50,619 nucleotides of DNA from SXRF01 sp039808985 (GTDB taxonomy: Bacteria; Pseudomonadota; Alphaproteobacteria; Rickettsiales; SXRF01), in contig JBDHUC010000013.1 in the NCBI GenBank assembly GCA_039808985.1, positions 1 to 50,619 of the forward strand, written 5' to 3'. Shown here piece after piece: positions 1-9,392 of the stretch. Both the position numbers and the translations under genes were made by a program. The notes under the pieces are model-generated. The model did no database searches. It saw nothing but the letters and a program-made list of their open reading frames with translations, and was not told the origin of the DNA. The stretch's first letter is position 1, and each line of letters begins with the position of its first letter.

Positions 1-121
1 AGTTCTGCTCAGCCATTACCTTCGTAATTGCCGCTGTCAAGCTCGTCTTGCCATGGTCAACATGCCCAATAGTTCCTATATTGCAATGCGGCTTCGTTCT
101 TTCAAATTTCTCTTTAGACAT
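1..121 (-). CDS. tuf: Elongation factor Tu, N-terminal fragment (cut by window edge)
   Basis: The reverse complement translates from an ATG at 121 as MSKEKFERTKPHCNIGTIGH and continues through the P-loop VDHGKTSLTAAIT, the unmistakable start of EF-Tu, the GTPase that delivers aminoacyl-tRNA to the ribosome. About 40 residues are present and the rest lies beyond the left edge. An AAGGAG ribosome binding site sits just upstream of the ATG. It follows fusA by 45 bases, the normal last place in the rpsL-rpsG-fusA-tuf operon. Whether a second tuf copy exists elsewhere cannot be told from this window. Confidence 0.95.
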   Translation of the reverse strand, partial: MSKEKFERTKPHCNIGTIGHVDHGKTSLTAAITKVMAEQN

Positions 122-166
122 GTTTTATACTCCTTACTCGTTTCTTTCTTGTTTCAGATTCCGGCG

Positions 167-2242
167 TTACGCCACTTTCTTTTTAATTTCTTCGGCTACG
201 TTAGACGGAACCTGGTCATAATGGTCAAACTGCATCGAATACTGGGCACGCCCCTGCGACATTGAACGCAATGTATTCACATAGCCAAACATTGAAGCCA
301 GCGGCACCATCGCGTCAACCACACGCGCGTTACCACGGGAATCCATGCCGGTTACCTGGCCACGACGCGAGGACAAATCACCAATTACGTCACCCATATA
401 ATCTTCCGGCGTTACGACTTCCACTTTCATTATAGGCTCAAGCAATACCGGAGCTGCCTTAGGCATGCCTTCGCGGAAAGCTGCACGAGCAGCGATTTCA
501 AACGCCAGGGCAGAAGAATCTACATCATGATACGCACCATCAACCAATGTTGCCTTGAAATCAATGGTTGGGAAACCTGCAACAACACCATTGCTTATCG
601 AAGCATCAAGACCTTTTTCAACACCTGGTATATATTCTTTAGGAACAGACCCGCCAACGATCTTGCTTTCAAACTGGAAGCCTTCACCTGGTTTAAGCGG
701 CTCGAAATCAATGATAACGCGCGCGAACTGGCCAGAACCACCAGATTGCTTCTTATGTGTGTAGTCAACCTGATATGGCTTGGTAATGGTTTCGCGGTAC
801 GCAACCTGCGGAGCGCCAACATTAGCTTCAACCTTGAACTCACGCTTCATGCGGTCAACGATGATTTCCAGATGCAATTCGCCCATACCTTTAAGGATGG
901 TCTGGCCGGTTTCTTCGTTGGTAGAAAGACGCAGAGATGGATCTTCTGAAGCAAGGCGCGAAAGAGCAATACCCATTTTTTCCTGGTCGGCTTTGGTTTT
1001 TGGCTCAACTGCAAGCTCAATAACCGGCTCAGGGAACTCCATACGCTCTAAAATAACCTGCGCGTCCACATCACAAATTGTATCGCCGGTTGTGGTATTT
1101 TTAAGCCCTGCAAGAGCCACGATGTCACCAGCATAGGCTTCTTTCACATCTTCACGTGAGTTTGCATGCATAAGCAACATACGGCCCACGCGTTCGCGGT
1201 TGTCTTTAACGGTATTCTGGACATAAGAACCCGATTCAAGCTTGCCGGAATAAACGCGCACGAATGTCAGCGACCCAACAAAAGGATCGGTCATGATCTT
1301 GAACGCAAGGCCAGAGAATTTTTCATCATCCTTAGCGAGGCGGGCTATTTCCTGATCGGTTTTAACGTCAATCGCTGTCACCGAGCCAATGTCAACAGGG
1401 CTTGGGAGGAAATCAACAACCGCATCAAGCATCGGCTGCACGCCTTTGTTTTTGAAAGCCGCACCGTTTAATACCGGTACGAATTTGAAAGCTACAGTAC
1501 CTTTACGGATACATTTTTTAAGCTCTTCGATTGTTGGCTCTTCACCACCCAAGTATTTTTCCATGATAGCGTCGTCCATCTCAACCGCTGTTTCGAGCAT
1601 TTTGGTACGCGCTTCTTTAGCAGCAGCCTGAAGCTCAGCGCGGATTGGCTGCTCTTCAAATTTAGCCCCAAGCTCATCGCCTTTCCAGACAACTTCTTTC
1701 ATTTTAATAAGGTCAACTATACCTTCATATTTATCTTCCGAACCGATAGGGAGCTGGATAACCAGGGGTACTGTACCAAGACGGTCAATCATCATGTCCA
1801 CACAGCGCTGAAAGTTAGCACCAATACGGTCCATTTTATTTACAAAGCAGATGCGCGGCACGCTGTATTTATCAGCCTGACGCCATACGGTTTCTGATTG
1901 CGGCTCAACACCTGCAACCGAGTCAAACACAGTAACAGCGCCATCCAGCACGCGCATGGAGCGCTCAACTTCGATGGTAAAATCCACGTGGCCGGGAGTA
2001 TCAATGATATTGATGCGATGATTATCCCAGAAACATGTTGTAGCAGCAGAGGTAATGGTAATACCACGCTCCTGCTCCTGTTCCATCCAGTCCATGGTGG
2101 CGGCGCCTTCATGAACCTCACCGATTTTGTGCGATTTTCCGGTATAATACAAAATACGTTCAGTAGTCGTAGTCTTACCGGCGTCTATATGCGCGCATAT
2201 GCCGATATTACGATAATCTTGAAGTGGTGTTTTACGAGCCAT
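167..2242 (-). CDS. fusA: Elongation factor G
   Basis: Full-length EF-G of 691 residues, the usual size. It is the GTPase that drives translocation of tRNA and mRNA through the ribosome and helps recycle ribosomes. The GTPase motifs are intact: P-loop AHIDAGKTT near residue 17, the switch II region DTPGHVDFT near residue 82, and NKMD near residue 136. The C-terminal half carries the expected EF-G domains, ending in YSMQFDHYDQVP, the family's typical tail. An AGGAAA ribosome binding site precedes the ATG. It lies 15 bases after rpsG and 45 before tuf, so it is certainly co-transcribed with the str operon. Nothing is unusual about it. Confidence 0.98.
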   Translation of the reverse strand: MARKTPLQDYRNIGICAHIDAGKTTTTERILYYTGKSHKIGEVHEGAATMDWMEQEQERGITITSAATTCFWDNHRINIIDTPGHVDFTIEVERSMRVLDGAVTVFDSVAGVEPQSETVWRQADKYSVPRICFVNKMDRIGANFQRCVDMMIDRLGTVPLVIQLPIGSEDKYEGIVDLIKMKEVVWKGDELGAKFEEQPIRAELQAAAKEARTKMLETAVEMDDAIMEKYLGGEEPTIEELKKCIRKGTVAFKFVPVLNGAAFKNKGVQPMLDAVVDFLPSPVDIGSVTAIDVKTDQEIARLAKDDEKFSGLAFKIMTDPFVGSLTFVRVYSGKLESGSYVQNTVKDNRERVGRMLLMHANSREDVKEAYAGDIVALAGLKNTTTGDTICDVDAQVILERMEFPEPVIELAVEPKTKADQEKMGIALSRLASEDPSLRLSTNEETGQTILKGMGELHLEIIVDRMKREFKVEANVGAPQVAYRETITKPYQVDYTHKKQSGGSGQFARVIIDFEPLKPGEGFQFESKIVGGSVPKEYIPGVEKGLDASISNGVVAGFPTIDFKATLVDGAYHDVDSSALAFEIAARAAFREGMPKAAPVLLEPIMKVEVVTPEDYMGDVIGDLSSRRGQVTGMDSRGNARVVDAMVPLASMFGYVNTLRSMSQGRAQYSMQFDHYDQVPSNVAEEIKKKVA

Positions 2243-2257
2243 TTTGCTTATTTCCTA

Positions 2258-2728
2258 TTACCAGCGATAATGAGAGAATGCTTTGTTAGCATCCGCCATT
2301 TTATGAGTGTTTTCACGCTTTGTAACCGCGCCACCACGGCCATTTGCCGCATCCATAAGCTCAGCAGCGATACGGTCACGCATGGTTTTTTCCTTACGGC
2401 TGCGAGCCGCATCAATCAGCCAGCGCAGGGCCAGAGCAAGGCGGCGCTCTTCACGAACTTCGGTTGGAACCTGATAAGTAGCACCACCAACGCGGCGCGA
2501 GCGCACTTCAACAGATGGCTTTATATTAGACAAAGCATCATGGAAAAATTTAAGCGGGTCAGCGCTGGTTTTTTTATGGATTATATCAAGCGCTTCATAG
2601 GCAATGGCTTCTGCGGCAGATTTTTTGCCATCATACATCATTGTATTGATGAGTTTAGTAAGAACCACATCACCAAATTTTGCATCTGGCAGTATCTCTC
2701 TTTTTTTAGCGGCGTGACGACGTGACAT
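2258..2728 (-). CDS. rpsG: 30S ribosomal protein S7
   Basis: Protein of 156 residues, the standard bacterial S7 length, beginning MSRRHAAKKREILPD. S7 nucleates assembly of the 30S head by binding the 3' major domain of 16S rRNA, and contacts mRNA near the exit channel. Hallmark stretches are KFGDVVLTKLINTMM and GGATYQVPTEVR, and it ends in KAFSHYRW as expected. The ribosome binding site is AGGGAAAT directly ahead of the ATG. It lies 13 bases downstream of rpsL and 15 upstream of fusA, in the classical str operon order. In other bacteria S7 can repress its own operon; no such site was identified here. Confidence 0.97.
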   Translation of the reverse strand: MSRRHAAKKREILPDAKFGDVVLTKLINTMMYDGKKSAAEAIAYEALDIIHKKTSADPLKFFHDALSNIKPSVEVRSRRVGGATYQVPTEVREERRLALALRWLIDAARSRKEKTMRDRIAAELMDAANGRGGAVTKRENTHKMADANKAFSHYRW

Positions 2729-2741
2729 ATTTCCCTACCTA

Positions 2742-3113
2742 TTATTTAGGACGTTTAGCGCCATAAGCAGAGCGCGATTGTTTACGGTTTTTAACACCTT
2801 GCGTATCAAGGGTACCACGGATAATGTGATAGCGAACACCTGGCAAATCCTTTACGCGGCCACCACGGATAAGCACAACACTATGCTCCTGAAGGTTATG
2901 GCCTTCGCCAGGAATATATCCGAACACTTCAAAGCCGTTGGTCAAACGGATACGCGCTACTTTACGCAAAGCCGAGTTTGGCTTTTTAGGAGTTACAGTC
3001 TTAACCTGGGTGCAAACACCACGCTTTTGTGGGCAAGCCTTCAGAGCTGGAACCTTGTTACGTTTAGCCACAGAGCGACGAGGACTGCGGACCAACTGAT
3101 TAATTGTTGGCAT
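2742..3113 (-). CDS. rpsL: 30S ribosomal protein S12
   Basis: Protein of 123 residues starting MPTINQLVRSPRRS, the standard S12 start. The longer frame upstream of this ATG is untranslated leader, because the AGGGG binding site lies immediately before position 3113. S12 sits at the decoding centre and controls accuracy. The two lysines altered in classic streptomycin-resistant mutants, in PKKPNSALRK and in GGRVKDLPGVRYH, are both unchanged, so no resistance substitution is visible at those positions. It is the first gene of the str operon here; rpoB and rpoC are not next to it, and the upstream neighbour is a divergent M23 peptidase gene. Confidence 0.97.
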   Translation of the reverse strand: MPTINQLVRSPRRSVAKRNKVPALKACPQKRGVCTQVKTVTPKKPNSALRKVARIRLTNGFEVFGYIPGEGHNLQEHSVVLIRGGRVKDLPGVRYHIIRGTLDTQGVKNRKQSRSAYGAKRPK

Positions 3114-3559
3114 TAAAATACCCCTAATATCTACAAAAGTTATCTCAAAATTCTTTAACAAATTTATTAAGGCCCAAACGCGAAATCCCTACAAATATCA
3201 GGATAAGGCACAGGCAGCAAAATAGACTCCCCGACTAAAAACAGGTGACTTACGCAAGCATTTTTGGCATATTTATATGCTTTTCAAACACTTAAGCAGT
3301 ATCAGCCTTGTTTGGCGGAGGCACGCAACCTAATTAGCAATTGAACATCAGTCAAGCATAAATTATGCATAAATGCAAAAAAATGATTAAATGCATTTTT
3401 ATGGTTGGCATTAGGATAAAAATCGCCTACTAATCACCCCATTGTAATTTTTAAGAAGCGTTAATCAATGCTTACCCTGCCCCACCGGCTAATCCGCCGG
3501 GTCAATATTTGGGCAATATTATTTAGTACTAAGATTGTGATAATTAAATTAGGGTTATA
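3114..3559. other. Divergent intergenic region between rpsL and the M23 peptidase gene
   Basis: A 446-base gap with no credible gene. It must hold the str operon promoter on the minus strand and the peptidase promoter on the plus strand. A possible minus-strand promoter is TTGACT (3350-3355) with TAGGTT (3327-3332) at 17-base spacing, only a fair match. A perfect palindrome GCATATTTATATGC lies at 3267-3280, and a CCGGC/GCCGG hairpin at 3485-3500 has no following T run. The section around 3350-3410 is rich in repeated TGCAT and ATGCA words. No function can be assigned to these. Confidence 0.5.
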
Positions 3560-5053
3560 ATGAACGGATACAATACACCATACCCAGTAAAGATAGTTAG
3601 TCGTAGCGCGACTATTTCCCGCCTAAGAAAAGTAAGACTTTCCTGGCTGGCAGTTGGACTGGCTTTCAGCTATGGCTGCACATCTGCGCTGTTCCCTATA
3701 TCATACCCTTCTGACATTATGGCAAGCATATCCCAGCATTTTGGCTTTGGTGAGATAGAGGTTGCGGCCATTGACCCAAGCCACTTAAAGGCCAGCGCAC
3801 CACTTGAAGATATAGTTGGTGCCGCGCCCAATGAAATAATGCCACCGCCTCCACCAGTTATACAGAAAGCTAAACCTTCGAACGCAAAACTTCAATTATC
3901 GGCAGTTTTCCCGCAGGACGTAGAATTCAAAGTAAAAAGGGGCGACAGCCTGCAGAGCCTGCTTGACGATACCGGGATTTCCGCAGACGAGGCAAAAAAT
4001 GCATTTGATTCCATACGCAAGGTATTTAATCCCCGTAAACTTGATGTTGGCAGCGTTATTAATGTAAAGCTTGATAAGGACAAAGCCGGAAATGTAATTA
4101 TCAGGGAATTTAAAATGCCAGCCTCCCAGATCGCAACGGTTGAACTTACCCGCACCCAGGACGATATGTTCAGTTCAAGAAAAATAAATGCGCCGCTTAC
4201 CAAGAAGCTTGCGCGCGCAGGCGGAGAGATTAATAGCAGTATCTACCAGACTGGCGCTGATGCCGGTATACCTCCGGCAATGCTGAATGAAATAATAAAT
4301 GCCTATAGCTACGATGTCGATTTCCAGCGTGACGTTAAAAAAGGCGATTCTATTGATGTGCTTTTTGAGCGCATGGAAACACCAAACGGTTCCGTAGCAG
4401 CAAATGGTAATATAGTATTTGCTGAACTTGGCCTTGGGAACCGGGTGCTTAAGGTTTTCCGCTATACTGATAAATATGGCAATGCCGACTTCTATAACGA
4501 AAAAGGCGAAAGCATTCGCAAGGCACTATTGCGCACCCCTATAAACGGTGCCCGGATAACCTCAAGCTATGGGATGCGCGAACACCCGCTGCTTGGCTAT
4601 ACCAGGATGCATAAAGGCGTTGATTTCGGCGCCCCTACCGGAACACCTATTTACGCTGCTGGTGACGGGGTTGTTGCTATTGCCGGCGCTAAAAGCGGGT
4701 ATGGAAATTACCTGAAAATCCAGCATAACGCAAAATATGCTTCGGCCTATGCCCATTTAAGCCGTTACGCAAGCGGTATTTCACCCGGAAAACATGTAAA
4801 GCAAGGGCAGATTATAGCTTATGTAGGAATGACCGGCGCTGCAACAGGGCCGCATCTACATTATGAGATACTTGTAAATAACGAACAGGTAAACCCGGCT
4901 AACGTCAAATTCAAAACCGGTAATGTCCTGCAGGGCAAAGAGCTAATCGCATTCCGTCAGAATATGAATAAAATCGAAAGCCGCCTGGCTTCAGTTGGCA
5001 GAGGCCAGACTGTCGCCATGGTCAGCGATGACAAGCGTAAAACCACAGATTAA
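3560..5053 (+). CDS. M23-family peptidoglycan endopeptidase (MepM/Csd3-like)
   Basis: A 497-residue envelope protein. One hydrophobic segment near residues 30-50 anchors or exports it. A LysM-like region (FKVKRGDSLQSLLDDTGIS) around residue 115 is followed by a middle domain of the kind that regulates such enzymes. The M23 catalytic domain begins near residue 335 with ITSSYGMREHP. The zinc ligands are complete: H351 and D355 in MHKGVDFG, and H432 and H434 in PHLHYE. The family cuts peptide cross-links in the cell wall to allow growth or division. The gene stands alone, divergent from rpsL. Its true start could be a few codons further in, since the first 25 residues look poorly conserved. Confidence 0.9.
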   Translation: MNGYNTPYPVKIVSRSATISRLRKVRLSWLAVGLAFSYGCTSALFPISYPSDIMASISQHFGFGEIEVAAIDPSHLKASAPLEDIVGAAPNEIMPPPPPVIQKAKPSNAKLQLSAVFPQDVEFKVKRGDSLQSLLDDTGISADEAKNAFDSIRKVFNPRKLDVGSVINVKLDKDKAGNVIIREFKMPASQIATVELTRTQDDMFSSRKINAPLTKKLARAGGEINSSIYQTGADAGIPPAMLNEIINAYSYDVDFQRDVKKGDSIDVLFERMETPNGSVAANGNIVFAELGLGNRVLKVFRYTDKYGNADFYNEKGESIRKALLRTPINGARITSSYGMREHPLLGYTRMHKGVDFGAPTGTPIYAAGDGVVAIAGAKSGYGNYLKIQHNAKYASAYAHLSRYASGISPGKHVKQGQIIAYVGMTGAATGPHLHYEILVNNEQVNPANVKFKTGNVLQGKELIAFRQNMNKIESRLASVGRGQTVAMVSDDKRKTTD

Positions 5054-5197
5054 TCATTATTTGTCATTCGCTCACTATGTGGCGTAAAATCTGGCTCAGC
5101 CTCTGCGTCAATATTCATTAGGCATAAGAATCATACATAACGACTATAATTGGTTGCTGATTTCATATCATAATGTAAAATGCGCAGAATTTTTGTG

Positions 5198-5203
5198 TAT
5201 AAT
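5198..5203 (+). promoter_or_regulatory. Probable -10 box for the Sel1-repeat gene
   Basis: A perfect TATAAT, 23 bases before the start codon at 5227. No good -35 element is visible at normal spacing (the hexamer 17 bases upstream is poor), so promoter assignment is tentative. The downstream AGGGGTGG is the likely ribosome binding site. Confidence 0.35.
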
Positions 5204-5226
5204 TTACAATATTATTTAGGGGTGGT

Positions 5227-5976
5227 ATGAAATTTATTTCATTTGCTATGGTTGCGGCCATTACTTTACTTCCATTGCAATTATTTGCAGCCAACGCTCC
5301 GACCGACCGCCAGAAGCTTGATGCCGAGCGTGGCAATATCGAATCCCAGGTCAATCTTGGCATTATTTATTATGAAAACCAGAATTACAACGAGGCCGCA
5401 AAGTGGTTCACCAAGGCAGCCGAAAGCGGCAACGCCACAGCGCAATATAACCTTGGAAATATGTATAGCGATGGTGCTGGCGGACTATCCCGGGATAACG
5501 AACAGGCGGTAAAATGGTATACCAAGGCCGCGACCCAGGGATATGCTTACGCGCAAACCAATCTTGGAATTGCCTATAAAAACGGCCAGGGAGTAAAACA
5601 GGATTATAGCGAAGCAATAAAATGGTTCACCAAAGCGGCCGACCAGGGAATTTCTGCTGCACAAAACAACCTTGGCACAATATATGCAAGTGGCGAAGGG
5701 GTTGCGCAAGACTACGTAAAAGCAATGCAATGGTACCAGAAAGCAGCCGCAAGCGGCGATGCTAAAGCACAATTCAACCTTGGCGTTTTATACGCCAATG
5801 GACAAGGTAGCCAGAAAGATGTGGTGCAGGCATTTTTATGGGTTTCACTCGCTGCAAATCAGAACAAACAATATGCGGTAAAAAGGCTTGAGGATTTAAA
5901 GCAAGTAATGACCCCCGAACAGATAACAGAAGGCCAGAAGCTGGTTAGCGAATGGAAACCAAAAGACAAGCAGTGA
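5227..5976 (+). CDS. Secreted Sel1-repeat (TPR-like) protein
   Basis: A 249-residue protein with a clear signal peptide (about residues 1-21, ending in LQLFAANA). About five Sel1-like repeats of roughly 36 residues follow, recognisable by cores such as AQYNLGNMYSDGAG, AQTNLGIAYKNGQGV and AQNNLGTIYASGEGV. Sel1 repeats build an alpha-helical solenoid for protein-protein contacts, often in the periplasm, and are common in bacteria that live with eukaryotic cells. The partner cannot be deduced. Its stop codon is two bases before the start of the following pseudopilin gene, so the two are almost certainly co-transcribed. Confidence 0.88.
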   Translation: MKFISFAMVAAITLLPLQLFAANAPTDRQKLDAERGNIESQVNLGIIYYENQNYNEAAKWFTKAAESGNATAQYNLGNMYSDGAGGLSRDNEQAVKWYTKAATQGYAYAQTNLGIAYKNGQGVKQDYSEAIKWFTKAADQGISAAQNNLGTIYASGEGVAQDYVKAMQWYQKAAASGDAKAQFNLGVLYANGQGSQKDVVQAFLWVSLAANQNKQYAVKRLEDLKQVMTPEQITEGQKLVSEWKPKDKQ

Positions 5977-5978
5977 AT

Positions 5979-6689
5979 ATGCAAAAAGGTTTTACCCTCA
6001 TTGAATTGAGTATAGTACTTGTTATTATCGGCCTTGTGATTGGCGGGGTCATGGTGGGAAAAACCATGATAAAATCAGCAGAAACAAACCGGGCGATTGG
6101 CGATCTGGATAAAATAAACGCAGCAGTTAATTCTTTTAAGATAAAATATAATTGCCTGCCAGGCGACTGCACTAACTCAACAGAGTTATTTGATTCAACA
6201 GTTGCTGGAAATGGTAACGGCAATGGCTTGATCGAATGGTCAGGCTCAGAATCCAGTTACGCTACATATTCCTTGTTGGCAGCTCAATTGCTTGCCAAAA
6301 AGACTGTCGCAGCGGGAGTGCCATATTTTGCAGCTAATAATGATGGCTTTGGTTATTTATACTATCAGGATCTATATAGCAATTTCAGGCGTAGGGGGGT
6401 TACGCTTTCCTGGTTTGGCATTGGTGGATATAACAACAGCGTAACCTGCAACCAGGTAAGCACTGCTGCTTTATCTCCAAGTGATACGCAGATGATAGAT
6501 ACTAAAATAGATGACGGGCTTCCTAAAACCGGCAGTTTTTTAGCATTTGACGGAAAAATTGAGCAGGTCCCGGATTGCCCGGCGCAGGTTACAGCACCGC
6601 AAAACTGCGTTGATACTGGCGGCCTTAATCTCTATCAGGTATCAGATATTATCGGCTGCCGCACAGTATATTATTTACGCGGCAATTAG
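5979..6689 (+). CDS. Type II secretion/type IV pilus-like pseudopilin
   Basis: A class III prepilin peptide opens the protein: MQKG followed by FTLIELSIVLVIIG. Cleavage is expected after Gly4, and the conserved Glu is at +5. The ATG at 5979 is preferred over one at 5952 because the longer form would overlap the Sel1 gene and put extra residues before the short leader. Mature length is about 232 residues. The YNCLPGDC segment is a typical element of alphaproteobacterial prepilin-like proteins, and several further cysteines could form disulfides. No assembly ATPase or secretin gene is nearby. Its stop codon overlaps the clpB stop on the other strand. Confidence 0.85.
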   Translation: MQKGFTLIELSIVLVIIGLVIGGVMVGKTMIKSAETNRAIGDLDKINAAVNSFKIKYNCLPGDCTNSTELFDSTVAGNGNGNGLIEWSGSESSYATYSLLAAQLLAKKTVAAGVPYFAANNDGFGYLYYQDLYSNFRRRGVTLSWFGIGGYNNSVTCNQVSTAALSPSDTQMIDTKIDDGLPKTGSFLAFDGKIEQVPDCPAQVTAPQNCVDTGGLNLYQVSDIIGCRTVYYLRGN

Positions 6690-9256
6690 GCCACCTTCAA
6701 TCCCCCCTCCCACGCAGTTACCTTTACCTGCTGCCCGTCATTAATACGGCCTGCAAGTATAGCGCTTGCCAGCTTATCCTGAAGCTCTTTCTGAATTATA
6801 CGTTTAAGCGGCCTTGCTCCATACATCGGGTCATAACCAGCATCAGCCAGCCATTCGCGGGCCTTTTCATCAAGAACCAGGGTAATATTGCGCTCAGCAA
6901 GGCGTTTTTCCAGGCGCGAAAGCTGTATATCAACAATTGATGCCATATCTTCTTTCTGCAGCCTTCCAAACAGGATTATTTCATCCAGGCGGTTTAAAAA
7001 TTCCGGGCGGAATGACTGGCGCACGATATTCATGACCAGCTCGCGGGTTTTATGAGAAATTTCCTTTTCCTTGGAATCAGCAAGGAATTCCGAGCCTAAA
7101 TTCGAAGTAAGTATGATCATGGTATTGCGGAAATCAACAGTCCGGCCCTGGCCATCAGTAAGCCTACCATCATCTAACACCTGGAGCAGGATATTGAATA
7201 CGTCAGGGTGTGCCTTCTCAACCTCATCAAACAGGATAACCTGATATGGACGGCGGCGCACGGCTTCGGTTATCACCCCTCCTTCTTCATAACCTACATA
7301 ACCAGGGGGAGCACCAATAAGCCGCGCAACTGAATGTTTTTCCATAAATTCTGACATATCAATGCGCAGAAGCGCCGATTCATCGTCAAAAATAAATTCG
7401 GCAAGGGCTTTGCAAAGCTCTGTTTTTCCAACCCCGGTAGGCCCCAGGAACAGAAACGACCCCAGCGGCCGGTTTATATCCTGAAGCCCGGATCGTGAAC
7501 GGCGCACGGCATTGGATACAGCAACCAACGCCTCCTGCTGCCCCACAACCCGCATCCGCAGATTATCTTCCATTTTAAGAAGCTTTGCTTTTTCGCCTTC
7601 CAGCATTTTCTCAACCGGAACTCCTGTCCAGCGTGAAACTATTGCAGCTATGTCAGATTCAGTAACGGCCTCGCGCACCATTGAATCATGTGTTTCGCTT
7701 TCTGCCTTGTTAAGCTGTTCAGTAAGCTTAGGGATTACTCCATAGACAAGCTCGCCTGCCTTTGCCAAATCTCCGTTGCGCTGGGCAATATCGCGCTCAT
7801 GCTGTGCCTGCTCTATCTGTTCTTTCAATTTTTGCACGCTTACGCGCTGGGTTTTTTCCGCCTGCCAGCTTGACGACAGGTCAGCGCTTTGCTTTTCAAG
7901 CCCTTCCAGCTCTTTATTAAGCTTGCCAAGCCTGTCTTTCGAAGCGCTATCAGTTTCCTTTTTGAGTGCTTCGCGCTCGATCTTTAGCTGCATGATGCGC
8001 CTATCCAGCTCGTCAAGCTCCTCTGGCTTGGAATCAACTTCCATGCGCAGCCGCGCAGCAGCCTCGTCCATCAGGTCGATGGCCTTATCAGGAAGGAAGC
8101 GGTCGGTTATATAGCGGTTAGACAGGGTTGCAGCAGCAACAATGGCGGCATCGCTTATCCTGATTCCGTGATGGAGTTCGTATTTTTCTTTAAGGCCGCG
8201 CAGTATGGATATTGTATCCTCAACCGTAGGCTCGGTCACAAAAACCGCCTGGAAACGCCGGGCCAGGGCCGCATCTTTTTCTATATATTTACGATATTCA
8301 TCCAGCGTGGTTGCGCCGACACAATGCAAATCACCGCGCGCCAAAGCTGGTTTTAAAAGATTCGAAGCATCCATCGAACCTTCAGCCTTACCAGCGCCAA
8401 CCAGCGTATGCAGCTCGTCAATGAATAGTACAACCTCGCCTTCGCTGGCGGCAATTTCATTTAGAACCGATTTCAGGCGCTCTTCAAATTCCCCACGGAA
8501 TTTAGCACCGGCAACCAGCGCCCCTAAATCGAGGGAAAGCAGGCGTTTATCACGCAGGGTTTCCGGCACGTCGCCTGCCACCATACGCTGCGCAAGGCCT
8601 TCTATTATCGCTGTTTTTCCAACCCCAGGCTCGCCTATTAATACCGGATTGTTCTTGGTACGGCGTGAGAGAACCTGCATTGTACGGCGTATTTCTTCAT
8701 CGCGGCCAATTACCGGGTCAAGCTTCCCATCCCTGGCAAGCTGGGTGAAGTCCTTGGTATATTTCTTAAGTGCCTCGAAACTGTCTTCTGCGTTGGCAGA
8801 GCTTGCCACCCTGCCCTTGCGCATATCGTTGATCGCGGCATTTAGCTTCTGAGGGGTAACTCCGGCATCATTTAATATTTTCGCGCTTGGAGTTCCGCTG
8901 GCTAGTGAAAGTGCCTGCAAAATGCGTTCAACCGTTACATATTCATCACCAGCTTTTTTAGCGAGTTCTTCAGCAGAGGCAAAAAGCTTGGCAATTTCCG
9001 GCGTGGCATATAGCCCACCTGCCCCGCTGCCTTCAACTTTAGGCATGGAATTAAGCGCTTCGCTCACTCCTTTTTCAACTTTCTGCACATCACCCGCACA
9101 GGTGCGGATTAGCTTGTCAGCCATTTTTTCGCGGTCTTCCATCAGTGCCGCCAGCACATGCTCCGGCGTAAAGCGCTGATGCGAATTTTTAAGCGCCAGC
9201 CCTTGCGCCGCCTGTATTAAACTATGTGATTTCTCTGTATATTTTTCAAAATTCAT
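6686..9256 (-). CDS. clpB: ATP-dependent chaperone ClpB
   Basis: An 856-residue Hsp100 disaggregase, full length for the family. It resolubilises aggregated proteins together with DnaK. In order: the N-terminal Clp repeat domain (residues 1-145), the first AAA+ module with Walker A GEPGVGKTA and Walker B LFIDELHTLVGAG, the long coiled-coil middle domain (about 400-530) that marks ClpB rather than ClpA or ClpC, and the second AAA+ module with GPTGVGKTEL and VILFDEVEKAHP. A GGAG site precedes the ATG. It ends the minus-strand run that includes prfA, prmC and the DUF4167 gene. A heat-shock promoter is expected from the family but was not convincingly seen. Confidence 0.97.
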   Translation of the reverse strand: MNFEKYTEKSHSLIQAAQGLALKNSHQRFTPEHVLAALMEDREKMADKLIRTCAGDVQKVEKGVSEALNSMPKVEGSGAGGLYATPEIAKLFASAEELAKKAGDEYVTVERILQALSLASGTPSAKILNDAGVTPQKLNAAINDMRKGRVASSANAEDSFEALKKYTKDFTQLARDGKLDPVIGRDEEIRRTMQVLSRRTKNNPVLIGEPGVGKTAIIEGLAQRMVAGDVPETLRDKRLLSLDLGALVAGAKFRGEFEERLKSVLNEIAASEGEVVLFIDELHTLVGAGKAEGSMDASNLLKPALARGDLHCVGATTLDEYRKYIEKDAALARRFQAVFVTEPTVEDTISILRGLKEKYELHHGIRISDAAIVAAATLSNRYITDRFLPDKAIDLMDEAAARLRMEVDSKPEELDELDRRIMQLKIEREALKKETDSASKDRLGKLNKELEGLEKQSADLSSSWQAEKTQRVSVQKLKEQIEQAQHERDIAQRNGDLAKAGELVYGVIPKLTEQLNKAESETHDSMVREAVTESDIAAIVSRWTGVPVEKMLEGEKAKLLKMEDNLRMRVVGQQEALVAVSNAVRRSRSGLQDINRPLGSFLFLGPTGVGKTELCKALAEFIFDDESALLRIDMSEFMEKHSVARLIGAPPGYVGYEEGGVITEAVRRRPYQVILFDEVEKAHPDVFNILLQVLDDGRLTDGQGRTVDFRNTMIILTSNLGSEFLADSKEKEISHKTRELVMNIVRQSFRPEFLNRLDEIILFGRLQKEDMASIVDIQLSRLEKRLAERNITLVLDEKAREWLADAGYDPMYGARPLKRIIQKELQDKLASAILAGRINDGQQVKVTAWEGGLKVA

Positions 9257-9343
9257 ATTTTCTCCATATTTATATAATATCTGGTGGATAATTTTCTTAA
9301 TTCAATATGCAGAAGAATTTTAATTATATAGTTGCAACACTCT

Positions 9344-9367
9344 ATTCCTTGTGATAAAGTAAGGAAT
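9344..9367. promoter_or_regulatory. Inverted repeat, likely operator of the AbrB/VapC module
   Basis: Perfect arms ATTCCTT (9344-9350) and AAGGAAT (9361-9367) separated by ten bases, 25 bases before the antitoxin ATG. A weak promoter, TTGCAA (9332-9337) and TAAAGT (9355-9360) at 17-base spacing, overlaps it. AbrB-type antitoxins usually bind such repeats to repress their own operon, so autoregulation is the natural reading. This is an inference from position. Confidence 0.45.
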
Positions 9368-9392
9368 TATTATATATGTAAGGAAAAATATC

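Noticed and set aside
1898..2725. A 275-codon plus-strand open frame opposite fusA and rpsG
   Set aside because: It runs antisense to two certain ribosomal-operon genes, has no family likeness, and its composition is what the complementary strand of a conserved gene produces.
2742..3113. Streptomycin-resistance change in S12
   Set aside because: Both lysines where classic changes occur are present.
3485..3500. CCGGC/GCCGG hairpin as a terminator
   Set aside because: No T run follows on either strand, and no gene ends nearby.
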